64,000 nt of DNA from Siphonodentalium dalli (taxonomy: Eukaryota > Mollusca > Scaphopoda > Gadilida > Siphonodentaliidae): positions 261,794,077 through 261,858,076 of the forward strand of contig CP136061.1 of assembly GCA_032622095.1 (NCBI GenBank), given 5' to 3'. Under the pieces are notes generated by a model. It worked only from the letters and a program-made list of their open reading frames with translations. It was not told the DNA's origin and did no database searches. Made by a program: the position numbers and the translations under genes. How positions within the stretch are numbered: the stretch's first letter is position 1; each line of letters opens with the position of its first letter. Positions 32,401-48,078 of the stretch are shown one piece after another.

Positions 32401-35400
32401 AGCTTCTTCATGACATGACATTAAACATGAGCACCCAATAGCTTCTTCATGACATTAAACATGAGCACCCAATAGCTTCTTCATGACATGACATTAAACA
32501 TGAGCACCCAATAGCTTCTTCATGACATGACATTAAACATGAGCACACAATAGCTTCTTCATGACATGACATTAAACATGAGCACCCAATAGCTTCTTCA
32601 TGACATTAAACATGAGCACCCAATAGCTTCTTCATGACATGACATGACATTAAACATGAGCACCCAATAGCTTCTTCATGACATGACATTAAACATGAGC
32701 ACACAATAGCTTCTTCATGACATGACATTAAACATGAGCACCCAATAGCTTCTTCATGACATGACATTAAACATGAGCACCCAATAGCTTCTTCATAACA
32801 TGACATTAAACATGAACACCCACTAGCTTCTTCATGACATGACATTAAACATGAGCACCCAATAGCTTCTTCATGACATGACATTAAACATGAGCACCCA
32901 CTAGCTTCTTCATGACATGGTATTAAACATGAGCACCCACTAGCTTCTTCATGACATGACATTAAACATGAACACCCAATCGCTTCTTCATGACATTAAA
33001 CATGAGCAACCAATCGCTTCTTCATGACATGACATTAAACATGAGCACCCAATAGCTTCTTCATGACATGACATTAAACATGAGCACACAATCGCTTCTT
33101 CATAACATGACATTAAACATGAGCACCCAATAGCTTCTTCATGACATTAAACATGAGCACACAATCGCTTCTTCATGACATGACATCAAGCATGAGCACC
33201 CAATAGCTTCTTCATGACATGACATTAAACATGAGCACACAGTCGCTTCTTCATAACATGATATTAAACATGAGCACACAATCGATTCTTCATAACATGA
33301 CATTAAACATGAGCACACAATCGCTTCTTCATAACATGACATTAAACATGAGCACACAATCGCTTCTTCATAACATGACATTAAACATGAGCACCCAATA
33401 GCTTCTTCATAACATGACATTAAACATGAGCACCCAATCGCTTCTTCATAACATGACATTAAACATGAGCACCCAATAGCTTCTTCATGACATGACATTA
33501 AACATGAGCACCCAATCGCTTCTTCATAACATGTCATTAAACATGAGCACCCAATCGCTTCTTCATGACATTAAACATGAGCACCCAATCGCTTCTTCAT
33601 GACATGACATTAAACATGAGCACCCAATAGCTTCTTCATGACATGACATTAAACATGAGCACACAATCGCTTCTTCATAACATGACATTAAACATGAGCA
33701 CACAATAGCTTCTTCATGACATTAAACATGAGCACACAATCGCTTCTTCATGACATCACATTAAGCATGAGCACCCAATAGCTTCTTCATGACATGACAT
33801 TAAACATGAGCACACAATCGCTTCTTCATAACATGATATTAAACATGAGCACACAATCGATTCTTCATAACATGACATTAAACATGAGCACACAATCGCT
33901 TCTTCATAACATGACATTAAACATGAGCACCCAATAGCTTCTTCATAACATGACATTAAACATGAGCACCCAATCGCTTCTTCATAACATGACATTAAAC
34001 ATGAGCACCCAATAGCTTCTTCATAACATGACATTAAACATGAGCACCCAATCGCTTCTTCATGACATTAAACATGAGCACACAATCGCTTCTTCATGAT
34101 ATGACATTAAACATGAGCACAAAATCGCTTCTTCATAACATGACATTAAACATGAGCACCCAATAGCTTCTTCATAACATGACATTAAACATGAGCACAC
34201 AATCACTTCTTCATAACATGACATTAAACATGAGCACACAATCGCTTCTTCATGAAATGACATTAAACATGAGCACACAATCGCTTCTTCATAACATGAC
34301 ATTAAACATGAGCACAAAATCGCTTCTTCATAACATGACATTAAACATGAGCACACAATCGCTTCTTCATGAAATGACACTAAACATGAGCACACAATCG
34401 CTTCTTCATAACATGACATTAAACATGAGCACACAATCGCTTCTTCATAACATGACATTAACATGAGCACACAATCGCTTCTTCATAACATGACATTAAA
34501 CATGAGCACACAATCGCTTCTTTATGACATGACATTAAACATGAGCACACAATCGCTTCTTCATAACATGACATTAAACATGAGCACACAATCACTTCTT
34601 CATAACATGACATTAAACATGAGCACACAATCGCTTCTTCATAACATGACATTAAACATGAGCACACAATCGCTTCTTCATAACATGACATTAAACATGA
34701 GCACACAATCGCTTCTTCATGAAATGACATTAAACATGAGCACACAATCGCTTCTTCATAACATGACATTAAACATGAGCACACAATCGCTTCTTCATAA
34801 CATGACATTAAACATGAGCACACAATCGCTTCTTCATAACATGACATTAAACATGAGCACACAATCGCTTCTTCATGACATGACAATAAACATGAGCACA
34901 CAATCGCTTCTTATTGACATGACATTAAACATGAGCACCCAATAGCTTCTTCATGACATGACATTAAACATGAGCACCCAATAGCTTCTTCATGACATGA
35001 CATTAAACATGAGCACCCAATAGCTTCTTCATGACATGACATTAAACATGAGCACCCAATCGCTTCTTCATGACATGACATTAAACATGAGCACCCAATA
35101 GCTTCTTCATGACATGACATTAAACATGAGCACCCAATAGCTTCTTCATGACATGACATTAAACATGAGCACCCAATAGCTTCTTCATGACATGATATTA
35201 AACATGAGCACCCAATAGCTTCTTCGTGACATGACATTAAACATGAGCACCCAATAGCTTCTTCATAACATGACATTAAACATGAGCACACAATCACTTC
35301 TTCATAACATGACATTAAACATGAGCACACAATCGCTTCTTCATGAAATGACATTAAACATGAGCACACAATCGCTTCTTCATAACATGACATTAAACAT

Positions 35401-38400
35401 GAGCACAAAATCGCTTCTTCATAACATGACATTAAACATGAGCACACAATCGCTTCTTCATGAAATGACACTAAACATGAGCACACAATCGCTTCTTCAT
35501 AACATGACATTAAACATGAGCACACAATCGCTTCTTCATAACATGACATTAACATGAGCACACAATCGCTTCTTCATAACATGACATTAAACATGAGCAC
35601 ACAATCGCTTCTTTATGACATGACATTAAACATGAGCACACAATCGCTTCTTCATAACATGACATTAAACATGAGCACACAATCACTTCTTCATAACATG
35701 ACATTAAACATGAGCACACAATCGCTTCTTCATAACATGACATTAAACATGAGCACACAATCGCTTCTTCATAACATGACATTAAACATGAGCACACAAT
35801 CGCTTCTTCATGAAATGACATTAAACATGAGCACACAATCGCTTCTTCATAACATGACATTAAACATGAGCACACAATCGCTTCTTCATAACATGACATT
35901 AAACATGAGCACACAATCGCTTCTTCATAACATGACATTAAACATGAGCACACAATCGCTTCTTCATGACATGACAATAAACATGAGCACACAATCGCTT
36001 CTTATTGACATGACATTAAACATGAGCACCCAATAGCTTCTTCATGACATGACATTAAACATGAGCACCCAATAGCTTCTTCATGACATGACATTAAACA
36101 TGAGCACCCAATAGCTTCTTCATGACATGACATTAAACATGAGCACCCAATCGCTTCTTCATGACATGACATTAAACATGAGCACCCAATAGCTTCTTCA
36201 TGACATGACATTAAACATGAGCACCCAATAGCTTCTTCATGACATGACATTAAACATGAGCACCCAATAGCTTCTTCATGACATGATATTAAACATGAGC
36301 ACCCAATAGCTTCTTCGTGACATGACATTAAACATGAGCACCCAATAGCTTCTTCATGACATTAAACATAAGCACCCAATCGCTTCTTCATGACATGACA
36401 TTAAGCATGAGCACCCAATAGCTTCTTCATGACATGACATTAAACATGAGCACCCGATAGCTTCTTCATGACATGACATTAAACAGGAGCACCCAATAGC
36501 TTCTTCATGACATGACATTAAACATGAGCACACAATCGCTTCTTCATAACATGACATTAAACATGAGCACCCAATAGCTTCTTCATGACATGACATTAAA
36601 CATGAGCACCCAATAGCTTCATGACATGACATTAAACATGAGCACCCAATATCTTCTTCATGACATGACATTAAACATGAGCACACAATCGCTTCTTCAA
36701 AACATGACATTAAACATGAGCACACAATCGCTTCTTCATGGCATTAAACATGAGCACACAATCGCTTCTTCATAAAATGACATTAAACATGAGCACCCAA
36801 TCGCTTCTTCATGACATGACATTAAACATGAGCACCCAATAGCTTCTTCATGACATGACATTAAACATGAGCACACAATCGCTTCTTCATAACATGATAT
36901 TAAACATGAGCACACAATCGATTCTTCATAACATGACATTAAACATGAGCACACAATCGCTTCTTCATAACATGACATTAAACATGAGCACCCAATAGCT
37001 TCTTCATGACATGACATTAAACATGAGCACCCAATAGCTTCTTCATGACATGACATTAAACATGAGCACCCAATAGCTTCTTCATGACATGACATCAAAC
37101 ATGAGCACCCAATAGCTTCTTCGTGACATGACATTAAACATGAGCACCCAATAGCTTCTTCATGACATGACATTAAACATGAGCACCCAATAGCTTCTTC
37201 ATGACATGACATTAAACATGAGCACCCAATAGCTTCTTCATGACATGACATTAAACATGAGCACACAATAGCTTCTTCATGACATGACATTAAACATGAG
37301 CACCCAATAGCTTCTTCATGACATGACATTAAACATGAGCACCCAATAGCTTCTTCATGACATGACATTAAACATGAACACCCACTAGCTTCTTCATGAC
37401 ATGACATTAAACATGAGCACCCAATAGCTTCTTCATGACATGACATTAAACATGAGTACCCACTAGCTTCTTCATGACATGGCATTAAACATGAGCACCC
37501 ACTAGCTTCTTCATGACATGACATTAAACATGAGCACCCAATCGCTTCTTCATGACATTAAACATGAGCAACCAATCGCTTCTTCATGACATGACATTAA
37601 ACATGAGCACCCAATAGCTTCTTCATGACATGACATTAAACATGAGCACACAATCGCTTCTTCATAACATGACATTAAACATGAGCACCCAATAGCTTCT
37701 TCATGACATTAAACATGAGCACACAATCGCTTCTTCATGACATGACATTAAGCATGAGCACCCAATAGCTTCTTCATGACATGACATTAAACATGAGCAC
37801 ACAGTCGCTTCTTCATAACATGATATTAAACATGAGCACACAATCGATTCTTCATAACATGACATTAAACATGAGCACACAATCGCTTCTTCATAACATG
37901 ACATTAAACATGAGCACACAATCGCTTCTTCATAACATGACATTAAACATGAGCACCCAATAGCTTCTTCATGACATTAAACATGAGCACCCAATAGCTT
38001 CTTCATGACATGACATTAAACAGGAGCACCCAATAGCTTCTTCATGACATGACATTAAACATGAGCACCCAATAGCTTCTTCATGACATGACATTAAACA
38101 AGAGCACCCAATAGCTTCTTCATGACATGACATTAAACATGAGCACCCGATAGCTTCTTCATGACATGACATTAAACAGGAGCACCCAATAGCTTCTTCA
38201 TGACATGACATTAAACATGAGCACACAATCGCTTCTTCATAACATGACATTAAACATGAGCACACAATCGCTTCTTCATAACATGACATTAAACAGGAGC
38301 ACCCAATAGCTTCTTCATGACATGACATTAAACATGAGCACCCAATAGCTTCTTCATGACATGACATTAAACAAGAGCACCCAATAGCTTCTTCATGACA

Positions 38401-41400
38401 TGACATTAAACATGAGCACCCGATAGCTTCTTCATGACATGACATTAAACAGGAGCACCCAATAGCTTCTTCATGACATGACATTAAACATGAGCACACA
38501 ATCGCTTCTTCATAACATGACATTAAACATGAGCACACAATCGCTTCTTCATAACATGACATTAAACATGAGCACACAATAGCTTCTTCATGACATTAAA
38601 CATGAGCACACAATCGCTTCTTCATGACATGACATTAAGCATGAGCACCCAATAGCTTCTTCATGACATGACATTAAACATGAGCACACAATCGCTTCTT
38701 CATGACATGACATTAAACATGAGCACCCAATAGCTTCTTCATGACATTAAACATGAGCACCCAATAGCTTCTTCATGACATGACATTAAACATGAGCACA
38801 CAATCGCTTCTTCACGACATGACATTAAACATGAGCACCCAATAGCTTCTTCATGACATGACATTAAACATGAGCACCCAATAGCTTCTTCATGACATTA
38901 AACATGAGCACCCAATAGCTTCTTCATAACATGACATTAAACATGAGCACACAATAGCTTCTTCATGACATGACATTAAACATGAGCACCCAATAGCTTC
39001 TTCATAACATGACATTAAACATGAGCACCCAATAGCTTCTTCATGACATGACATTAAACATGAGCACCCAATAGCTTCTTCATGACATGACATTAAACAT
39101 GAACACACAATCGCTTCTTCATAACATGACATTAAACATGAGCACCCAATAGCTTCTTCATGACATGACATTAAACATGAGCACCCAATAGCTTCTTCAT
39201 GACATGACATTAAACATGAGCACACAATAGCTTCTTCATGACATGACATTAAACATGAGCACCCAATAGCTTCTTCATGACATGACATTAAACATGAGCA
39301 CACAATCGCTTCTTCATAACATGACATTAAACATGAGCACACAATCGCTTCTTCATGAAATGACATTAAACATGAGCACACAATCGCTTCTTCATAACAT
39401 GACATTAAACATGAGCACAAAATCGCTTCTTCATAACATGACATTAAACATGAGCACACAATCGCTTCTTCATGAAATGACATTAAACATGAGCACACAA
39501 TCGCTTCTTCATAACACGACATTAAACATGAGCACACAATCGCTTCTTCATAACATGACATTAAACATGAGCACACAATCGCTTCTTCATAACATGACAT
39601 TAAACATGAGCACACAATCGCTTCTTCATGACATGACATTAAACATGAGCACACAATCGCTTCTTCATAACATGACATTAAACATGAGCACACAATCGCT
39701 TCTTCATAACATGACATTAAACATTAGCACACAATCGCTTCTTCATAACATGACATTAAACATGAGCACACAATCGCTTCTTCATAACATGACATTAAAC
39801 ATGAGCACACAATCGCTTCTTCATGAAATGACATTAAACATGAGCACACAATCGCTTCTTCATAAAATGACATTAAACATGAGCACACAATCGTTTCTTC
39901 ATGAAATGACATTAAACATGAGCACACAATCGCTTCTTCATAACATGACATTAAACATAAGCACACAATCGCTTCTTCATAACATGACATTAAACATGAG
40001 CACACAATCGCTTCTTCATAACATGACATTAAACATGAGCACACAATCGCTTCTTATTGACATGACATTAAACATGAGCACCCAATAGCTTCTTCATGAC
40101 ATTAAACATGAGCACCCAATAGCTTCTTCATGAAAGGACATTAAACATGAGCACCCAATAGCTTCTTCATGACATGACATTAAACATGAGCACCCAATCG
40201 CTTCTTCATAACATGACATTAAACATGAGCACCCAATAGCTTCTTCATGACATGACATTAAACATGAGCACCCAATAGCTTCTTCATGACATGACATTAA
40301 ACATGAGCACCCAATAGCTTCTTCATGACATGATATTAAACATGAGCACCCAATAGCTTCTTCGTGACATGACATTAAACATGAGCACCCAATAGCTTCT
40401 TCATGACATTAAACATAAGCACCCAATCGCTTCATGACATGACATTAAGCATGAGCACCCAATAGCTTCATGACATGACATTAAACATGAGCACCCGATA
40501 GCTTCTTCATGACATGACATTAAACAGGAGCACCCAATAGCTTCTTCATGACATGACATTAAACATGAGCACACAATCACTTCTTCATAACATGACATTA
40601 AACATGAGCACCCAATAGCTTCTTCATGACATGACATTAAACATGAGCGCCCAATAGCTTCATGACATGACATTAAACATGAGCACCCAATATCTTCTTC
40701 ATGACATGACATTAAACATGAGCACACAATCGCTTCTTCATAACATGACATTAAACATGAGCACCCAATCGCTTCTTCATGACATGACATTAAACATGAG
40801 CACCCAATAGCTTCTTCATGACATGACATTAAACATGAGCACACAATCGCTTCTTCATGGCATTAAACATGAGCACACAATCGCTTCTTCATAACATGAC
40901 ATTAAACATGAGCACCCAATCGCTTCTTCATGACATGACATTAAACATGAGCACCCAATAGCTTCTTCATGACATGACATTAAACATGAGCACACAATCG
41001 CTTCTTCATAACATGATATTAAACATGAGCACACAATCGATTCTTCATAACATGACATTAAACATGAGCACACAATCGCTTCTTCATAACATGACATTAA
41101 ACATGAGCACCCAATAGCTTCTTCATGACATGACATTAAACATGATCACCCAATAGCTTCTTCATGACATGACATTAAACATGAGCACCCAATAGCTTCT
41201 TCATGACATGACATTAAACATGAGCACCCAATAGCTTCTTCGTGACATGACATTAAACATGAGCACCCAATAGCTTCTTCATGACATGACATTAAACATG
41301 AGCACCCAATAGCTTCTTCATGACATTAAACATGAGCACCCAATAGCTTCTTCATGACATGACATTAAACATGAGCACCCAATAGCTTCTTCATGACATG

Positions 41401-44400
41401 ACATTAAACATGAGCACACAATAGCTTCTTCATGACATGACATTAAACATGAGCACCCAATAGCTTCTTCGTGACATGACATTAAACATGAGCACCCAAT
41501 AGCTTCTTCATGACATGACATTAAACATGAGCACCCACTAGCTTCTTCATGACATGACATTAAACATGAGCACCCAATAGCTTCTTCATGACATGACATT
41601 AAACATGAGCACCCACTAGCTTCTTCATGACATGACATTAAACATGAGCACCCAATAGCTTCTTCATGACATTAAACATGAGCACCCAATAGCTTCTTCA
41701 TGACATGACATTAAACATGAGCACCCACTAGCTTCTTCATGACATGGCATTAAACATGAGCACCCAATAGCTTCTTCATGACATGACATTAAGCATGAGC
41801 ACCCAATAGCTTCTTCATGACATGACATTAAACATGAGCACACAATCGCTTCTTCATAACATGATATTAAACATGAGCACACAATCGATTCTTCATAACA
41901 TGACATTAAACATGAGCACCCAATAGCTTCTTCATGACATGACATTAAACATGAGCACACAATCGTTTCTTCATGAAATGACATTAAACATGAGCACACA
42001 ATCGCTTCTTCATAACATGACATTAAACATAAGCACACAATCGCTTCTTCATAACATGACATTAAACATGAGCACACAATCGCTTCTTCATAACATGACA
42101 TTAAACATGAGCACACAATCGCTTCTTATTGACATGACATTAAACATGAGCCCCCAATAGCTTCTTCATGACATTAAACATGAGCACCCAATAGCTTCTT
42201 CATGAAAGGACATTAAACATGAGCACCCAATAGCTTCTTCATGACATGACATTAAACATGAGCACCCAATCGCTTCTTCATAACATGACATTAAACATGA
42301 GCACCCAATAGCTTCTTCATGACATGACATTAAACATGAGCACCCAATAGCTTCTTCATGACATGACATTAAACATGAGCACCCAATAGCTTCTTCATGA
42401 CATGATATTAAACATGAGCACCCAATAGCTTCTTCGTGACATGACATTAAACATGAGCACCCAATAGCTTCTTCATGACATTAAACATAAGCACCCAATC
42501 GCTTCATGACATGACATTAAGCATGAGCACCCAATAGCTTCATGACATGACATTAAACATGAGCACCCGATAGCTTCTTCATGACATGACATTAAACAGG
42601 AGCACCCAATAGCTTCTTCATGACATGACATTAAACATGAGCACACAATCACTTCTTCATAACATGACATTAAACATGAGCACCCAATAGCTTCTTCATG
42701 ACATGACATTAAACATGAGCGCCCAATAGCTTCATGACATGACATTAAACATGAGCACCCAATATCTTCTTCATGACATGACATTAAACATGAGCACACA
42801 ATCGCTTCTTCATAACATGACATTAAACATGAGCACCCAATCGCTTCTTCATGACATGACATTAAACATGAGCACCCAATAGCTTCTTCATGACATGACA
42901 TTAAACATGAGCACACAATCGCTTCTTCATGGCATTAAACATGAGCACACAATCGCTTCTTCATAACATGACATTAAACATGAGCACCCAATCGCTTCTT
43001 CATGACATGACATTAAACATGAGCACCCAATAGCTTCTTCATGACATGACATTAAACATGAGCACACAATCGCTTCTTCATAACATGATATTAAACATGA
43101 GCACACAATCGATTCTTCATAACATGACATTAAACATGAGCACACAATCGCTTCTTCATAACATGACATTAAACATGAGCACCCAATAGCTTCTTCATGA
43201 CATGACATTAAACATGATCACCCAATAGCTTCTTCATGACATGACATTAAACATGAGCACCCAATAGCTTCTTCATGACATGACATTAAACATGAGCACC
43301 CAATAGCTTCTTCGTGACATGACATTAAACATGAGCACCCAATAGCTTCTTCATGACATGACATTAAACATGAGCACCCAATAGCTTCTTCATGACATTA
43401 AACATGAGCACCCAATAGCTTCTTCATGACATGACATTAAACATGAGCACCCAATAGCTTCTTCATGACATGACATTAAACATGAGCACACAATAGCTTC
43501 TTCATGACATGACATTAAACATGAGCACCCAATAGCTTCTTCGTGACATGACATTAAACATGAGCACCCAATAGCTTCTTCATGACATGACATTAAACAT
43601 GAGCACCCACTAGCTTCTTCATGACATGACATTAAACATGAGCACCCAATAGCTTCTTCATGACATGACATTAAACATGAGCACCCACTAGCTTCTTCAT
43701 GACATGACATTAAACATGAGCACCCAATAGCTTCTTCATGACATTAAACATGAGCACCCAATAGCTTCTTCATGACATGACATTAAACATGAGCACCCAC
43801 TAGCTTCTTCATGACATGGCATTAAACATGAGCACCCAATAGCTTCTTCATGACATGACATTAAGCATGAGCACCCAATAGCTTCTTCATGACATGACAT
43901 TAAACATGAGCACACAATCGCTTCTTCATAACATGATATTAAACATGAGCACACAATCGATTCTTCATAACATGACATTAAACATGAGCACCCAATAGCT
44001 TCTTCATGACATGACATTAAACATGAGCACCCAATAGCTTCTTCATGACATGACATTAAACATGAGCACCCAATAGCTTCTTCATGACATGACATTAAAC
44101 ATGAGCACCCAATAGCTTCTTCATGACATGACATTAAACATGAGCACCCAATAGCTTCTTCATGACATGACATTAAACATGAGCACACAATCGCTTCTTC
44201 ATAACATGATATTAAACATGAGCACACAATCGATTCTTCATAACATGATATTAAACATGAGCACACAATCGCTTCTTCATAACATGACATTAAACATGAG
44301 CACCCAATCGCTTCTTCATGACATGACATTAAACATGAGCACCCAATAGCTTCTTCATGACATGACATTAAACATGAGCACACAATCGCTTCTTCATGGC

Positions 44401-47400
44401 ATTAAACATGAGCACACAATCGCTTCTTCATAACATGACATTAAACATGAGCACCCAATCGCTTCTTCATGACATGACATTAAACATGAGCACCCAATAG
44501 CTTCTTCATGACATGACATTAAACATGAGCACACAATCGCTTCTTCATAACATGATATTAAACATGAGCACACAATCGATTCTTCATAACATGACATTAA
44601 ACATGAGCACCCAATCGCTTCTTCATGACATGACATTAAACATGAGCACCCAATAGCTTCTTCATGACATGACATTAAACATGAGCACACAATCGCTTCT
44701 TCATGGCATTAAACATGAGCACACAATCGCTTCTTCATAACATGACATTAAACATGAGCACCCAATCGCTTCTTCATGACATGACATTAAACATGAGCAC
44801 CCAATAGCTTCTTCATGACATGACATTAAACATGAGCACACAATCGCTTCTTCATAACATGATATTAAACATGAGCACACAATCGATTCTTCATAACATG
44901 ACATTAAACATGAGCACACAATCGCTTCTTCATAACATGACATTAAACATGAGCATCCAATAGCTTCTTCATGACATGACATTAAACATGATCACCCAAT
45001 AGCTTCTTCATGACATGACATTAAACATGAGCACCCAATAGCTTCTTCATGACATGACATTAAACATGAGCACCCAATAGCTTCTTCGTGACATGACATT
45101 AAACATGAGCACCCAATAGCTTCTTCATGACATGACATTAAACATGAGCACCCAATAGCTTCTTCATGACATTAAACATGAGCACCCAATAGCTTCTTCA
45201 TGACATGACATTAAACATGAGCACCCAATAGCTTCTTCATGACATGACATTAAACATGAGCACACAATAGCTTCTTCATGACATGACATTAAACATGAGC
45301 ACCCAATAGCTTCTTCGTGACATGACATTAAACATGAGCACCCAATAGCTTCTTCATGACATGACATTAAACATGAGCACCCACTAGCTTCTTCATGACA
45401 TGACATTAAACATGAGCACCCAATAGCTTCTTCATGACATGACATTAAACATGAGCACCCACTAGCTTCTTCATGACATGGCATTAAACATGAGCACCCA
45501 ATAGCTTCTTCATGACATGACATTAAGCATGAGCACCCAATAGCTTCTTCATGACATGACATTAAACATGAGCACACAATCGCTTCTTCATAACATGATA
45601 TTAAACATGAGCACACAATCGATTCTTCATAACATGACATTAAACATGAGCACCCAATAGCTTCTTCATGACATGACATTAAACATGAGCACCCAATAGC
45701 TTCTTCATGACATGACATTAAACATGAGCACCCAATAGCTTCTTCATGACATGACATTAAACATGAGCACCCAATAGCTTCTTCATGACATGACATTAAA
45801 CATGAGCACCCAATAGCTTCTTCATGACATGACATTAAACATGAGCACACAATCGCTTCTTCATAACATGATATTAAACATGAGCACACAATCGATTCTT
45901 CATAACATGATATTAAACATGAGCACACAATCGCTTCTTCATAACATGACATTAAACATGAGCACCCAATCGCTTCTTCATGACATGACATTAAACATGA
46001 GCACCCAATAGCTTCTTCATGACATGACATTAAACATGAGCACACAATCGCTTCTTCATGGCATTAAACATGAGCACACAATCGCTTCTTCATAACATGA
46101 CATTAAACATGAGCACCCAATCGCTTCTTCATGACATGACATTAAACATGAGCACCCAATAGCTTCTTCATGACATGACATTAAACATGAGCACACAATC
46201 GCTTCTTCATAACATGATATTAAACATGAGCACACAATCGATTCTTCATAACATGACATTAAACATGAGCACCCAATCGCTTCTTCATGACATGACATTA
46301 AACATGAGCACCCAATAGCTTCTTCATGACATGACATTAAACATGAGCACACAATCGCTTCTTCATGGCATTAAACATGAGCACACAATCGCTTCTTCAT
46401 AACATGACATTAAACATGAGCACCCAATCGCTTCTTCATGACATGACATTAAACATGAGCACCCAATAGCTTCTTCATGACATGACATTAAACATGAGCA
46501 CACAATCGCTTCTTCATAACATGATATTAAACATGAGCACACAATCGATTCTTCATAACATGACATTAAACATGAGCACACAATCGCTTCTTCATAACAT
46601 GACATTAAACATGAGCATCCAATAGCTTCTTCATGACATGACATTAAACATGATCACCCAATAGCTTCTTCATGACATGACATTAAACATGAGCACCCAA
46701 TAGCTTCTTCATGACATGACATTAAACATGAGCACCCAATAGCTTCTTCGTGACATGACATTAAACATGAGCACCCAATAGCTTCTTCATGACATGACAT
46801 TAAACATGAGCACCCAATAGCTTCTTCATGACATTAAACATGAGCACCCAATAGCTTCTTCATGACATGACATTAAACATGAGCACCCAATAGCTTCTTC
46901 ATGACATGACATTAAACATGAGCACACAATAGCTTCTTCATGACATGACATTAAACATGAGCACCCAATAGCTTCTTCGTGACATGACATTAAACATGAG
47001 CACCCAATAGCTTCTTCATGACATGACATTAAACATGAGCACCCACTAGCTTCTTCATGACATGACATTAAACATGAGCACCCAATAGCTTCTTCATGAC
47101 ATGACATTAAACATGAGCACCCACTAGCTTCTTCATGACATGGCATTAAACATGAGCACCCAATAGCTTCTTCATGACATGACATTAAGCATGAGCACCC
47201 AATAGCTTCTTCGTGACATGACATTAAACATGAGCACACAATCGCTTCTTCATAACATGATATTAAACATGAGCACACAATCGATTCTTCATAACATGAC
47301 ATTAAACATGAGCACCCAATAGCTTCTTCATGACATGACATTAAACATGAGCACCCAATAGCTTCTTCATGACATGACATTAAACATGAGCACCCAATAG

Positions 47401-47685
47401 CTTCTTCATGACATGACATTAAACATGAGCACCCAATAGCTTCTTCATGACATGACATTAAACATGAGCACCCAATAGCTTCTTCATGACATGACATTAA
47501 ACATGAGCACACAATAGCTCCTTCATGACATGACATTAAACATGAGCACACAATCGCTTCTTCATAACATGACATTAAACATGAGCACCCAATAGCTTCT
47601 TCATGACATGACATGAAACATGAGCACCCAATAGCTTCTTCATGACATGACATGAAACATGAGCACCCAATAGCTTCTTCATAAC
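29476..47685. repeat. 39-bp satellite, right block (~465 units) with higher-order repeats
   Basis: Same unit as 18791-23870. Long segments recur at fixed distances: 30139-30495 with 32606-32962 (2467 bp), 31018-31428 with 34060-34470 (3042 bp), 34458-34945 with 35549-36036 (1091 bp), 40094-42130 with 42166-44200 (2072 bp), and 44167-45160 with 45829-46825 (1662 bp). A block like 22610-23097 in the left half also recurs at 31416, 34458 and 35549. The right edge has GACATGAAACATG variants. Confidence 0.97.
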
Positions 47686-48078
47686 AAAGTTAGACCAAAT
47701 GAATGTTAGTTGATTTCTTTATCAGGCGTCATTATTAATCATGAAATGTTTATCGTTACACAAACAAACATGTAACAGATTTAGTATGTTTGTCGATTCA
47801 AGTGCTTCGAGCTACACCAGGGATGAAGCGCTAATGCTATATATTATATGACAGTGTTTTCTAATATTTGTTTGTGAAATATGATGTTGGGTTACGACTC
47901 TTGTATCAAATTCACAAAACGACAATATTCATTTTTACCTATTATAGTTAAATTCAGGATGTGCCTTACTGATTATATTTGAATTTAAATCCACTATTTC
48001 CATGATTTTTTTGCGAAAACTTGATGATAGCTAAAAGTATGCCTTTCTAAATGGCATTATAGTAATATCCTGTATAAC
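47686..48078. other. Right flank of the satellite with MITE end fragments
   Basis: About 250 bp without match to the compact MITE, then ATTATAGTTAAATTCAGGAT GTGCC at 47943-47970, which resembles the MITE right end. Next is a second degraded internal fragment (AAATCCACTATTTCCATGAT; TGCCTTTCTAAATGGCATTA) at 47988-48060. Confidence 0.55.

Noticed and set aside
29476-47685. CRISPR array or other direct-repeat immune locus
   Set aside because: Units are contiguous with no unique spacers, the surrounding genes are animal and intron-containing, and there are no cas genes.
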